This document shows, piece by piece, positions 9,561 to 19,779 of a stretch of 64,000 nucleotides of DNA. The notes under the pieces are model-generated. The model saw nothing but the letters and a program-made list of their open reading frames with translations, was not told the DNA's origin and ran no database searches. Where the stretch lies: positions 3,596,001-3,660,000 of the forward strand of contig CP087969.1 of NCBI GenBank assembly GCA_024703915.1, read 5' to 3'. The position numbers and the translations under genes were made by a program. Origin of the DNA: Massilia sp. H-1. Lineage in GTDB: Bacteria > Pseudomonadota > Gammaproteobacteria > Burkholderiales > Burkholderiaceae_D. Position 1 is the stretch's first letter. Each line of letters starts with the position of its first letter.

Positions 9561-9618
9561 AAACAGGGGTCAGACCTCCATTCTGCAAGAATTGCAGAAT
9601 GGAGGTCTGACCCCGTTT
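9561..9618. repeat. REP-like palindrome 2 (23-bp arms)
   Basis: Perfect 23-bp arms (9566-9588 and 9592-9614) with loop GAA, extended by AAAC/GTTT around one bulged A. It shares the GGGGTCAGACCTCCATT core with palindrome 1 but differs next to the loop. It lies 11 bases after the stop of the convergent kinase gene. The 104 bases between the two palindromes show no gene. Confidence 0.85.
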
Positions 9619-9629
9619 GTGGTGTGAAC

Positions 9630-10567
9630 TTAGTAGCGGTAGCCGAAGGCGGATTCGAACTTGTCGGCGATCTGGGCGGCGGTGGCGACGTGGTTCTGGC
9701 CGCCGGTGTGGGCGATCTTGATGGCGCCCATCAGGCTGGCCAGGCGGCCGGTGGTCGGCCAGTCATAGCCGTTGACGATGCCGAACAGCAGGCCGGCTGC
9801 GGAAGGCGTCGCCGCAGCCGGTCGGGTCGACCACGGCCTCGGCTTTCACGCATGGAATCTCGTGGCGCTCGCCGCCAACGTAGATTTCGGAACCCTTTCG
9901 CCGCGCGTGACGATCAGCGCTTCCAGGCGGCCGCATGATGTCCGGCAGCGTCAGACCGGTCCGGTCCATCAGCATTTCGAATTCGTAGTCGTTGGCAGCC
10001 ACATAGGTCGCCTGGTTGATGAATTCGATCAGTTCGGCGCCGCTGAACATCGGCAATTGCTGGCCCGGGTCGAACATGAAGGGCACGTTCTGCGCCGCGC
10101 AGTCGCGCGTGCTTGAGCATGCCGTCGCGCCCGTCCGGGGCAATGATCGCTACCCGCAGGGGGCCGACATCGGCCACGTTGTTTTCATGCGAGAACTGCA
10201 TCGCGCCCGGGTGGAAGGCGTTGATCTGGTTGTTGTCCAGGTCGGCCGTGACGAAACACTGGGCGGTGTAGGCGTGCGCGATCTTGCGGATGGCGCGGGT
10301 CGGAATGTCGAGCGATTCGAAGCGCTCGAGGTATTCGCCGCCATCCTGGCCAATGGTCGCCATGATCAGCGGCTCGCCGCCGAGCATCTTGAGGTTGTAG
10401 GCGATATTGGCCGAGCAGCCGCCGTATTCGGTACGCAGGGTCGGCACCAGGAACGAGACGTTCACCTTGTGCAGCTGGTCGGCCAGCAGCGTTTCGCCGA
10501 AACGCCCGTTGTACTGCATGATTTTGTCGAACGCGAGCGAGCCGCAGATCAGGGTGGTCTTGGTCAT
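9630..10567 (-). CDS. PfkB family carbohydrate/adenosine kinase
   Basis: Sugar or nucleoside kinase of the ribokinase superfamily, about 310 residues. It begins MTKTTLICGSLAFDKIMQY and contains the glycine-rich TEYGGCSANIAYNLKMLGG region (substrate binding, PfkB signature 1). Near the C-terminus is DPTGCGDAF, signature 2, with the anion hole and catalytic aspartate. Frameshifts near 10110, 9930 and 9795 split it; at 9792 a GCCGGC is present but one extra base precedes it. The restored C-terminus ends SAFGYRY. Family members include adenosine kinase and ribokinase, and the substrate cannot be fixed here. The DUF3426 gene ends 9 bases upstream. Confidence 0.85.
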
Positions 10568-10576
10568 GGTGATGCC

Positions 10577-12479
10577 TTATGGGTAGAAAACGGCAACGTG
10601 GAAGCCGGACGCTTTCAGTTGTTTCAATTCGAAATGGATCTTGACCGGCTGCTCGGACGTGGCGGCGAAGCCTTTGCCGGGCGCCACGGTGGCTTAGCGC
10701 AGGTACTGCGGCGGCGTGAAGACGCGCCGCACCAGCGGCTTGTCGTTGGCGTCGGTCAGCTCGAGGTGGATGTAGGGCCACGCCTGGGCCAGCCCGCTTT
10801 CATTGCGCAGCAGGGTGGTCAGGACGAAGGTGTTGTTGCCCAGCGATTGCAGCTCCGGCGCTTCGATCTTGAGCGCGTCGAGCTGGGCTTAAGCAGTTCG
10901 ACCTTGCAGCCCAGCAGCGCGCAGGCGGAGGTCATGGCCGGCTTCCAGGGCCGGATACTTGGCGGCGAGCACGTCGCGGAAGGTGGTGACACCCTGCGCC
11001 AGCAGCGCCAGCGCGAGCACAGCCGTGCTTAAGCAACGAGCATGATGGTGCGGCGGCGCGAGGCCAGTTCCTTTTCGCGCGCCAGGCGCACGAATTCAGG
11101 CTCATCGGCTTCCGCGTCGGCTACCGCGTCGGTTACCGCGTCGGCTACCGCGTCGGCTACCGGGTCGGCTTCCGCGTCGGCTTCCGGCAGCGTTTCCACG
11201 GACGACTTCGGGCTCGGCCGCTTCGGCAGGCTCGTCATCCGGGGCCGATTCGCGCAGCAGCAGCGGAGCCGATTCCAGCTCGGCCGATGGTTCCGCTGCC
11301 GGTTCCGGCTCGGATTGCGCGACCGGCTCCGGCTCGGCGGCAATTGCGGGTTCGGGCTCAGGCTGCGCTTGTGGCTCGGCCACGGGCGGCAGCTGGCTGT
11401 TCGCATCGGCGGACGAAAACTCGACTTCGTCGGCGACCGACAGTTCGAGCAGTTCGTCGACCGGCGGCTGCTCGAGGTCCAGGTCGTAATGGGTTTCTTC
11501 TTCCGTCTCGTACAGAGGGCCGAGTTCGGTGTCGGGACCCGGCTCGAAGGCGGGCGTGCGCGCATGCTGCCTGCCGCGCTACCGGAGCAGGCACGACCGG
11601 TGCGTCCGCGACCCAGCCTTCCGGGTCGGACAGGTCGTAGTCGAGCACGTAGCCCTGCGGCAGGCGCATCGGCAGCGGGTCGTCGAACGAGGCAAAGTCC
11701 ATATCGACGGCCGCGCTGGGGCTCGCGAACGCGGCGTTGTCAAAGACGGGGGCCAGCGCAGGCGCCGGTTCAGGTTCTTGCGACAGATCGAAGTCGAGGA
11801 CCCGGGCAGCCTGGGACACCGGAGCTGGCTCGGACACGGGCTCAGGCGCTGCGACGGGTTCAGGTTCAGGCTCAGGCGCAGGCGCTGCGAGCGCCGCCGC
11901 TTCCTCCGCCACTTCCGGTTCCGGTTCCGGCGCCACTTTCCGCGACGTGTCGCCCGAGCGGATGGCGTCGGTCAGCAGATCGGGCTCGATGATCAGTTCA
12001 AATTGGGAGACGGCTGGCGGCGCGGCCTCGGTGGCGGCAGCCGGTTCCGGCGTCACGTCCTCTGGTGGCGCGTCTTGCGCCGGGGCAGGTTCGGCTTAAG
12101 ACATCGGCATCGCGCTTGAACACGATCGGCTCAAACGCGATCTCAACCGTCGGCTCGACCTGGACTTCGGCATCCATGGCGCGCGCCAGCCAGGCTGGAA
12201 TCGGGGCGTCGTCCGGTGCCGCTGCTTAAGCGCCGGTGTTTCTGGTGCTGGGGGAGGAGGAGCGACAGGTGCCGGGGTGCGCGCCAGCCAGGCCGGAATC
12301 TCCGGTGCCGGTGGCGTGCCCATGATGGTTTGCGGTGCGTCGAGGTCGACCAGGGTCGCGTTGCCGTCGAAGACCTGGTTGCACGTGCCACAGCGAACGA
12401 TACCCCCACGTAACTTCAACTGGTCGGATGCGACCCGGAAGGTGGTCTTGCAGTGGGGGCAGCGAGTGGCGAGCGCCAT
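10577..12479 (-). CDS. Zinc-ribbon DUF3426 membrane protein with long acidic Pro/Ala-rich linker
   Basis: Starts [16 protein letters not shown] with an MJ0042-type zinc ribbon: C8 and C11 in CPHC, then C30 and C33 in CGTC. About 400 residues rich in E, P, A and D follow (for example [17 protein letters not shown]). After them come one membrane segment ([17 protein letters not shown]) and a C-terminal DUF3426 domain with [20 protein letters not shown], ending HVAVFYP. Function is unknown. It commonly follows prmA, as here (4-base gap). A 12-bp tandem array (11108-11191) encodes (ADAV)n in the linker. Many frameshifts are present (near 12230, 12105, 11560, 11215, 11033, 10895, 10693), several at GCTTAAGC words. 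The linker is unusually long for the family. Confidence 0.75.
11108..11191. repeat. 12-bp tandem array, unit GCTACCGCGTCG
   Basis: Seven 12-bp units in register on the plus strand; variants include GTTACCGCGTCG as the third and GCTTCCGGCAGC as the last. On the minus strand they encode alternating Ala/Asp/Val in the linker of the DUF3426 protein. A very similar array lies in the phosphomannomutase gene at 54829-54888. Confidence 0.85.
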
Positions 12480-12483
12480 GCCT

Positions 12484-13433
12484 TTACTGACCGCGCGCCG
12501 GTGGAACGGTGTCGCTGCCGAGGCGGCCGTGCAGGGCAACCCAGCCGTCTTGCTCCGCCCACACACCCAGCTTGATGAACGGCGCGTAGGCTTCGGCCAC
12601 TTCTTCGGCCTGGCGCGCGAGCACGCCCGACAGAATCAGCGCGCCGCCCGGGGCGACCCGGCTTAGCCAGCATCGGGGCCATCAGTTTCAATGGGCTCGA
12701 CAGGATGTTGGCAACCACGGTGTCGAAGCGGCCAGTGGCGTGCTGGGCCTTGCCGGAGGCGGCGAAGCTGTCCGGCAGGTAGTAGTCGATTTCGCAGTTG
12801 TTGCGCTCGGCATTGGCGCGCGCCGATTCGATCGCTTGCGGATCGATATCGACACCGGCCACGTCGCTTGGCGCCCATTTTCTTGGCCACCATGGCCAGG
12901 ATGCCGGAACCGCAGCCGTAGTCGAGCACGCTTTTGCCCGGGGCCGGGTGGGCTTCCAGCCATTCCATGCACAGGCGGGTGGTCGGATGGCTGCCGGTGC
13001 CGAAGGCCAGGCCGGGGTCGAGCTCAAGAATGAGCGCGGCCGGATCCGGCGCTTCGTGCCAGCTTGGCACCACCCAGATATTCTTGCCGATGTGGATAGG
13101 GGCGAACTGCGATTGCGTCAGGCGCACCCAGTCTTCGTCGGCCACGTGGCGCACGCCAAAGGCGGGCGCGGCGGCCAGGCCGATCGCCGCGGCCGCTTCG
13201 GCCACGATGGCGACCTGGTCGGCATCGAGATCGGTGAGCGCGACCACGCGGCTGCGTTCCCATGCCGCTTCCTTCGGCTCCATGCCGGGTTCGCCGAACA
13301 GCGGGCGTTCCTGGTCGGTGCCTTCGTCGGCGTCTTCGACGGAAACGGACAGGGCGCCCGCTTCCATCAGTGCATCGGACAGGGCCTCGGCGTGTTCGCG
13401 CGCGATTTCGATGACAACTTCAGTCCAACTCAT
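12484..13433 (-). CDS. prmA: Ribosomal protein L11 methyltransferase
   Basis: SAM-dependent enzyme that trimethylates L11. The N-terminal substrate-recognition part starts [18 protein letters not shown]. The Rossmann domain shows [15 protein letters not shown] and motif [14 protein letters not shown]. The ATG at 13433 overlaps the accC stop (ATGA). The frame is lost near 12870 and at 12661, where GCTTAGC stands for GCCGGC. The restored end is [12 protein letters not shown], with the stop at 12484-12486. Repaired length is about 310 residues, slightly longer than usual, which may reflect remaining indels. Confidence 0.88.
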
Positions 13434-14833
13434 GCGTTTGCCTTGCCTTCCGATTTATTGCCAATAGCGCCAGCCTTGGGCAGGTCCGGCTTGTCGGCCA
13501 GTTTCTGTTCCAGGTAATGGATGTTGGTGCCGCCTTCGATAAAGCGCGCATCGACCATCAGTTCATGATGCAGCGGAATATTGGTCAGGATACCCTCAAC
13601 CACCATTTCCGACAGCGCGATCTGCATGCGGCGGATCGCCTGTTCGCGCGTGGCACCGTAGGCGATGACCTTGCCGATCATCGAATCGTAGTGCGGCGGC
13701 ACGTAGTAGCTGGCTGTAGGCGTGCGAGTCGACCCGGATGCCAGGGCCGCCCGGCGCGTGCCAGGAGACGATGCGTCCCGGCGACGGGGTGAACTTGAAC
13801 GGGTCTTCGGCATTGATGCGGCATTCGACGGCGTGACCGGAGAGCATGATGTCGCGCTGGCGGAAACGCAGTTTTTCGCCGTAGGCGATGCGGATCTGTT
13901 CTTGCACGATGTCGATGCCGGTGATCATTTCGGTGACCGGATGTTCGACCTGGACGCGGGTGTTCATTTCAATGAAGTAGAACTCGCCGTTTTCGTACAG
14001 GAATTCGAAGGTGCTTAAGCGCCACGGTAGCCGATCTTGCGGCAGGCTTCAGCGCAACGGTCGCCGATCTTTTCGATCAGCTTGCGCGGGATGCCCGGCG
14101 CCGGTGCTTCTTCGATCACTTTCTGGTGGCGGCGCTGCATCGAGCAGTCGCGCTCGCCCAGCCAGACCGCGTTCTTGTGTTCGTCGGCGAGGATCTGGAT
14201 TTCCACGTGACGCGGATTTTCCAGGTACTTCTCCATATAGACTTCAGGATTGCCGAAAGCGGTGCCCGCTTCGGTCTTGGTCATCGCGACCGCGTTCAGC
14301 AGCGCCGCTTCGGTGTGCACGACGCGCATGCCGCGTCCGCCGCCGCCATGCCTGCCTTGATGATGACCGGATAGCCAACTTTGCGCGCGGTGGTGATGAT
14401 TTCTTTCGGGTCATCCGGCAGTGCGCCGTCCGAACCTGGCACGCAGGGTACGCCGGCAGCGGATCATGGCTTGCTTGGCCGAGACCTTGTCGCCCATCAG
14501 GCGGATCGATTCGGAGCGGGGGCCGATGAAGACGAAACCGGATTTTTCCACGCGTTCGGCGAAATCGGCGTTTTCCGACAGGAAGCCGTAGCCCGGGTGG
14601 ATCGCTTCGGCGTCGGTCACTTCTGCCGCACTAATAATAGCGGGCATGTTCAGATAGCTGAGCGTGGACTGGGCCGGTCCGATGCAGACCGACTCGTCGG
14701 CCAGCTTGACGTACTTGGCGTCTTTGTCGGCTTCGGAGTGGACCACCACGGTCTTGATGCCCATTTCGCGGCAGGCGCGCTGAATGCGCAGCGCGATCTC
14801 GCCACGATTGGCAATAAGGATTTTTTCAAACAT
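13430..14833 (-). CDS. accC: Acetyl-CoA carboxylase, biotin carboxylase subunit
   Basis: ATP-grasp enzyme that carboxylates biotin on AccB in the first step of fatty acid synthesis. It starts [29 protein letters not shown], the GMRVVHTEA region after the glycine-rich loop, and the catalytic [17 protein letters not shown] are visible. It ends NKSEGKANA. Frameshifts are near 14450, 14345, 14016 (GCTTAAGC for GCCGGC inside RGAGTFE) and 13715. Repaired length is about 450-465 residues, normal for the family. It is 7 bases after accB and overlaps prmA by ATGA, so the three are co-transcribed. Confidence 0.92.
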
Positions 14834-14840
14834 GGCGCGA

Positions 14841-15312
14841 TCAGCCAATCACAAACAGCGGTTGGCCGAACTCGACCGGCTGGCCGTTCTCGACCAGGAT
14901 CTTGGTCACGACGCCGGACACGTCGGAGTCGATTTCGTTGAGCAGCTTCATCGCTTCGATGATGCAGAGGGTATCGCCTTCTTTGATCGTGGCGCCAACT
15001 TCGACGAACGCCAAAGCGATCCTGGGGCGGAAGAACGGTAGAAGGTACCGACCATCGGCGACTTCACGATGTGGCCGGTTGGCTCGGCGGCCACGGCGGC
15101 GACAGGCGCGGCGGCGGCGGCAGGGGCGGGCGCGTGGGCTGGCAAGCGTAGTGCTGTTGCATGCCTTGCGGCTGCATCATCACCATTTGATTCTGTGGAA
15201 TTGCGGACGACTTGACGATGCGTACCTTGCTCTCGCCTTCAGTCACTTCAAGTTCAGCGATGTCCGATTCGGCGACGAGGTCGATCAGCGTCTTGAGTTT
15301 TCGTAAATCCAT
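14841..15312 (-). CDS. accB: Biotin carboxyl carrier protein of acetyl-CoA carboxylase
   Basis: Carries biotin between AccC and the carboxyltransferase. The N-terminus is [20 protein letters not shown], followed by an Ala/Pro-rich hinge ([18 protein letters not shown]). The C-terminal biotinyl domain has the acceptor lysine in [11 protein letters not shown] and ends QPLFVIG. Frameshifts near 15145 and 15020 separate these parts. Repaired length is about 155 residues. The start ATG is at 15312. It leads the accB-accC-prmA transcription unit, with aroQ just downstream of 15840 on the same strand beyond accB's other side. Confidence 0.9.
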
Positions 15313-15403
15313 GTGAAACCCCTTGGAATTATTTTGATTTTAAGAGTATGCGGCGTGCTCGGATAAAAGCGTAACCGCGCAATTGCTTGAAGATGCCAGG
15401 AGA

Positions 15404-15841
15404 TTAACGCTTTTTGAGCGTGAAGTCGATGGCAAAACGATATCCATCAGTACCGAGCCCGCAGATGACACCTTGGGCCAGGGAAGATAAATAGGAATGG
15501 TGGCGAAACGCTTCAGCGTTGGTGGATATTTGAAATATGCACCTCGACGAAAGGGATTGCCACGCCTGCCAGTGCGTCACGCAGTGCCACGCTGGTGTGG
15601 GTCAGGCCTCCGGGGTTGATCACGATTGCATCGACGCCTTCGGTGCGGGCGGCGTGGATGCGGTCAATCAGGGCTCCTTCATGATTGCTCTGAAAGCAAG
15701 AAAGCGTTGCTCCCGCAGCCGCAGCCTGGGCTGCAGCGGCGTTTTCGATGTCGGCCAGGGTCTCCGTGCCGTACACCTCAGGCTCGCGGGTCCCCAGCAG
15801 ATTCAGGTTGGGGCCATTGAGCAGCAAGAGCTTTTTGCCAT
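15404..15841 (-). CDS. aroQ: Type II 3-dehydroquinate dehydratase
   Basis: Shikimate-pathway enzyme that dehydrates 3-dehydroquinate. The signature [19 protein letters not shown] includes the flexible-loop arginine. [31 protein letters not shown] and [11 protein letters not shown] carry the other active-site residues. One extra T near 15514 breaks the frame; repair gives the end AIDFTLKKR with a stop at 15404. The start is uncertain. An ATG at 15841 gives the family N-terminus [14 protein letters not shown] if one A is missing from an A run; otherwise upstream ATGs (to 15935) would add about 30 residues. It lies upstream of accB on the same strand, a common betaproteobacterial order. Confidence 0.87.
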
Positions 15842-15963
15842 GTTGGAGAAACCGATTGTCGCGAAAGTCAGGCATTTTGCCGCCAACAGCGGGCATTGGC
15901 AAGGGAAAAAAATTGCACGGTTGGACGGAAATCATCCAGTAATTATCATATGTTAATAGTCTG

Positions 15964-16520
15964 TCAGGACTTCAGTTTGTCCAGATCCGCCTGCAATTCG
16001 TCGAATTTGAGCTTGCCGAGATAGGTCTTGACGACCTTGCCGTCCGCCCCGATCAGGACGGTAGAGGCTGGCAGGCCCATGCTGCTGTTGCCGAACTGGC
16101 GCGCCAGTTCGGTGCCGGACAGGCTTAGCCACGTACAGCGGATAGGAAATCTTGAGGCGGGTCGCAAATTCGGCGATGTTGGTCGGCGAATCGATGCCGA
16201 TCCCGATGACGTTGATGTTTTTGGCGGCGCTGGCGGTGGCCAGCTGGTCCAGTTCCGGCATCTCGGCCACGCACGGCGCGCACCACGGCGCCCAGAAATT
16301 GACCACCAGCGCCTTGCCCTTCCAGCGCGCCAGGGCGTGGCTGGCGCCGCTGGCGTCGTTCATGGACTGGCCGAACAGGGCGTCGACCGGGCTGGCGCAG
16401 CGGGCCGCGGCCAGCGGGGCCGGGGCTAGGCGCCGGTTGATGGCGCAGCGCGACGGCGGCGCCGATGGCGGCGAACAGCAGGGCGATAGCGCCATAGGCG
16501 AGTATTTCTTTCTTGGTCAT
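15964..16520 (-). CDS. TlpA-like membrane-anchored thioredoxin-fold protein
   Basis: Thiol-disulfide oxidoreductase of the TlpA/ResA type, about 180 residues. An N-terminal hydrophobic anchor ([20 protein letters not shown]) is followed by a thioredoxin domain with active site WAPWCAPC and the cis-proline region [10 protein letters not shown]. It probably acts in the periplasm, reducing disulfides, for example in cytochrome c or copper-protein assembly; the partner is not visible. Frameshifts lie near 16430 and at 16126, where GCTTAGC replaces GCCGGC within YVAGLSG. The ATG at 16520 overlaps the stop of the upstream gene. Confidence 0.85.
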
Positions 16521-17158
16521 GCGGGATCCTGGTGGGGTGGGGTGTCGGTGGCGGCGATCAGGGCGCGCACGGCGGCCGCGTCGGCGCGCTGGACGCGGCC
16601 GTCGGCGCGCGGCTTGAGCGCGCCGCGCAAATCGTTTAATTCATACAATTCGGCGTGCACGCCTTCGCGGTGCCAGAGGAAACTGACGGTTTCGACCGGG
16701 TCGTGGCGCGCGCCCTTGAAATGCGGGGTCTCGGACAGTTCGATGTCGACGTTCTTGCCGAGCAGGAAAATCTGGACTTCCTTGGCGCTGTCGGCGAACA
16801 GCTGCAAGTGGATGTCGTCGTGCTCATGCGCAGGTGCCGTTCAGGACCGGGCCGGTCAGGTAGGGCTGGAAGGCGGCCAGCGCTTCCATCACTTGCAGGG
16901 CCACCGTGCGCAGGCGCAGCAGGCGGGCTTGGCTGGCGGTCGCCCTGGAACAGGGCCTGGTAGCGCCGCACTTCTTCCTCGACTTCGGTGTTGTCGGGCA
17001 GCAGATTGGCGGCTTGGCGCTTCGCTGCCCAGCACCTGGCTGGCCGCTTTGCGCTTGGCGATGGCGTATTCGGCCCCGTCCTGCGCGATCATGCGCGCGG
17101 CCACGGCGGCGATCTGCGCACGCAGCTGCTGGAGGTCGTCGGATTGGTTGGGCATCAT
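16517..17158 (-). CDS. Conserved hypothetical, possible nucleotidyltransferase-like protein
   Basis: About 210 residues starting MMPNQSDDLQQLRAQIA. After frameshifts near 17030 and 16835 it continues through a VMEALAAFQPYLTGPVLNGTA-like stretch, then DIHLQLFADSAKEVQIFLLG. The GPVLNGTA...DIHLQLF pattern recalls the beta strands of nucleotidyltransferase-fold proteins, and I recall similar proteins in Burkholderiales next to tlpA-like genes. No reaction can be assigned. Its stop overlaps the tlpA-like start (ATGA), so the two are probably translated together. It is divergent from mpl with an 80-base gap. Confidence 0.65.
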
Positions 17159-17238
17159 GACCGAGATATTACTCTGGAATCGAAAATGGCATGGCGTCGG
17201 GTAAAATCGCGTATTCACTCCATTGCGCGGTCTTAAGC

Positions 17239-18619
17239 ATGCATATTCATATCCTCGGTATTTGCGGCACTTTCATGGGTGGCCTGGCGGTCCTGGCCAA
17301 GGAAGCCGGACACAAGGTCACCGGCTGCGACGCCAATGTGTACCCGCCCATGAGCACCCAGCTCGAAGCCCAGGGTATCGAACTGATCCAGGGCTTTGGC
17401 GCCGACCAGACCCAGCTCAAGCCCGATCTTTACGTGATCGGCAATGTCGTTTCATGCGGCAATCCCCTGATCGAAGAAATTCTCAACCGCAGCCTGCCGT
17501 ATGTGTCGGGTCCCCAGTGGATCGGCGAACACATCCTGCGCGACAAGTGGGTGCTGGCCGTGGGCTTAAGCACGCACGGCAAGACCACCACCTCGGCCAT
17601 GCTGGCCTGGATCCTGGAAGACGCCTAGCTATTCGCCCGGCTTCCTGATCGGCGGCGTGCCGATGAACTTCGGCATTTCGGCGCGCCTGTCGGGCGCGGC
17701 CGAGTCGGATTTCTTCGTGATCGAGGCCGACGAGTACGACACCGCCTTCTTCGACAAGCGCAGCAAGTTCGTCCATTACCATGCCAAGACGGCGGTCATG
17801 AACAACCTCGAATACGATCACGCCGACATCTTCCCCGATATCGGCGCCATCGAAACCCAGTTCCACCACCTGGTGCGCACCGTGCCCGGCGTGGGACGGC
17901 TGGTGGTCAACGGCGACGAAGCGTCGCTGGCGCGCGTGCTCAAGCGCGGCTGCTGGAGCGAGCTGGAAACCTTCGGCGCCAGCGCCGGCGTCAGCTGGAC
18001 CATGGTCGAGCATCCGGACGGCAGCTTCGACGTCGTGTTCAACGGCGACCAGGTGGCCACCGTCCACTGGAACCTCACTGGCAAGCACAACCGCAGCAAT
18101 GCGCTGGCCGCGCTGGCCGCCGCCCGCCACGTGGGCGTGCCGGTGGCCCAGGCCGCCGAATCGCTGGCGCGCTTCGAGAACGTCAAGCGCCGCATGGAAG
18201 TGCGCGGCGTGGTCAGGGGCGTGACCGTGTACGACGATTTCGCCCACCATCCGACCGCGATCGCCACCACCGTCGGCGGCCTGCGCCAGAAGCTCGGCAG
18301 CGGGCCGGACGCCGGCCGCATCCTGGCCGTGCTCGAACCGCGCTCGAACACCATGAAGCTGGGCGCCATGAAAGATGCCTTGCCGGGCAGCCTGCGCGAC
18401 GCCGACCTGGTGTTCGGCTTCGGCAGCCAGCAGGCGCTCGGCTGGAGCCTGGCCGACGCGCTCAAGCCGCTGGGCGAGATCGCGCACAGCTTCGACCAGA
18501 TCGATTTCCTGGTCAAAGCCATCCTTGACGCGGCCCGCCCGGGCGACCATATCCTGGTCATGAGCAACGGCGGCTTCGGCGGTGTGCACCAGAAACTGCT
18601 GGAAGAGCTGGCCCGATGA
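17239..18619 (+). CDS. mpl: UDP-MurNAc:L-Ala-gamma-D-Glu-meso-DAP ligase
   Basis: Murein-recycling ligase of the Mur family, which reattaches recovered tripeptide to UDP-MurNAc. It starts MHIHILGICGTFMGGLA. The ATP loop should read AVAGTHGKTTT, but GCTTAAGC at 17565-17572 replaces GCCGGC. A second such site (GCCTAGC near 17626) breaks WILEDAGYSPG. Downstream, VIEADEYDTAFFDKR, NLEYDHADIFP, GKHNRSNALAA and YDDFAHHPTAI are typical Mur ligase motifs. Repaired length is about 459 residues. The stop overlaps the next ATG (ATGA). Confidence 0.93.
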
Positions 18620-19198
18620 TTCTTTATCTGCACGGTTTCCGTTCCTCGCCGCGCTCGTTCAAGGCGCGCGTGATGGCCGCCACCATGAAAGAACGCGGCC
18701 TGGCCGCCGAGCTGCTGTGTCCGCAGCTGCTTAGGCGTCCCCGAAAGCGGCGATGGCGCTGGCGCAAACGCTGCTGGCGCCCTACAAGCCACACCAGATC
18801 GCGATCGTCGGTTCTTCGCTGGGCGGCTATTACGCCACCTGGCTGGCCGAGCAGATCGGCTGCCGCGCGGTGCTGCTCAATCCGGCCATCGTGCCGCTGC
18901 AAGACCTGGACCAGCACGTGGGCGTGACCACCGAATACCACTCGGACAAGCCGTTCGAGTTCAAGCGCGAATACATAGCCGAGCTGCGCGCTGGCGGTGG
19001 ACCGGATCACCCGCCCGGAACGCTATTTCCTGATCGCCGCGACCGGCGACGAAGTGCTCGATTACCGCGACATGGTGCGCCATTACGCGGGCGCCGAGCA
19101 GCGCGTGATCGACGGCAGCGACCATGCGATTTCCGAGTTTCCGCAGTATGTGGATGAAGTGCTGGGCTTCTGCCTGGCGCCGGACGCCTACCCAGTGA
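18616..19198 (+). CDS. yqiA: YqiA-type esterase (alpha/beta hydrolase)
   Basis: Small hydrolase of about 190 residues, MILYLHGFRSSPRSFKA at the start. The nucleophile elbow GSSLGGYYA carries the serine, and HAISEF near the end carries the histidine. YqiA family members hydrolyse short acyl esters. Frameshifts are at 18728-18736 (GCTTAGGC for GCCGGC) and near 18993. The 3' end is unresolved: the visible frame reads on through GTG at 19195, which I take as the ubiC start. A further indel near 19185 would give a stop at 19196-19198. Confidence 0.75.
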
Positions 19199-19775
19199 GG
19201 GTAGCGACGCTGCGCCAGGCCTTGTGGCATGACCATGTGAACGCGGTCGGCGCGCCACCGCGCTGCGCCCGTGGCTGACCGCGGGCGGCTCGCTGACGGC
19301 GCGCCTGACCGCGCACAGCGACGCCTTCCGCGTGCAGCGCCTGCACCAGCGCACCGCGCTGTGCCTGGCCGACGAGGCGGGCGCGATCGGCATGCGCCGT
19401 CCGGGCCGGGTGTGGGAGCGCGAAGTGCTGCTGCGCTGCGACGGCCAGCCGGTGGTGTTTGCGCACACGGTGGTGCCGATGTCGGCCACCGCCAGCGACT
19501 GGCCGCTGTTTAACGCGCTCGGCGAACGTTCGCTGGGCACGACCCTGTTTTACGACCCGCTTGTTTCGCGCGGGGAACTCGCATTTGCCCGGATCCGGGC
19601 TTAGGCCATCCGCTGATGCAGCGCGGCGCTCGGCGTCGATGGCGACACTGTTTTATATGCGCGGCGCTGTCTGTACCGCCGCCACCGGGGCGTCTTGCTG
19701 GTGACCGAGGTGTTCCTGCCCGCGGTCCTGGCGCTGCGCCCGCATTCTCCCGCTACAAATATAAATATAAAGTAA
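19195..19775 (+). CDS. ubiC: Chorismate pyruvate-lyase
   Basis: Converts chorismate to 4-hydroxybenzoate, the first step of ubiquinone synthesis. Family features are RPGRVWEREVLLRCDGQPV and FAHTVVPMSA, followed by SLGTTLFYDPLVSRGELAFA. After frame repair at 19250 and at about 19600 (GGCTTAGGC) come LYARRCLYRRHRGVLLVTEV and FLPA, matching the RRSRLRL...LLLTELFLP end of E. coli UbiC. The start GTG at 19195 is inferred. The stop TAA at 19773-19775 comes just before the next gene. The protein would be about 190 residues. Confidence 0.8.
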
Positions 19776-19779
19776 AACC

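Noticed and set aside
9400..9618. CRISPR repeats or attachment sites
   Set aside because: There are only two copies, each a self-complementary palindrome with one 104-base gap, and no cas or integrase gene.
18616..19775. A natural esterase-chorismate lyase fusion
   Set aside because: The open frame crossing the junction is unreliable because indels flank it, and the families are normally separate genes; two overlapping genes are preferred.
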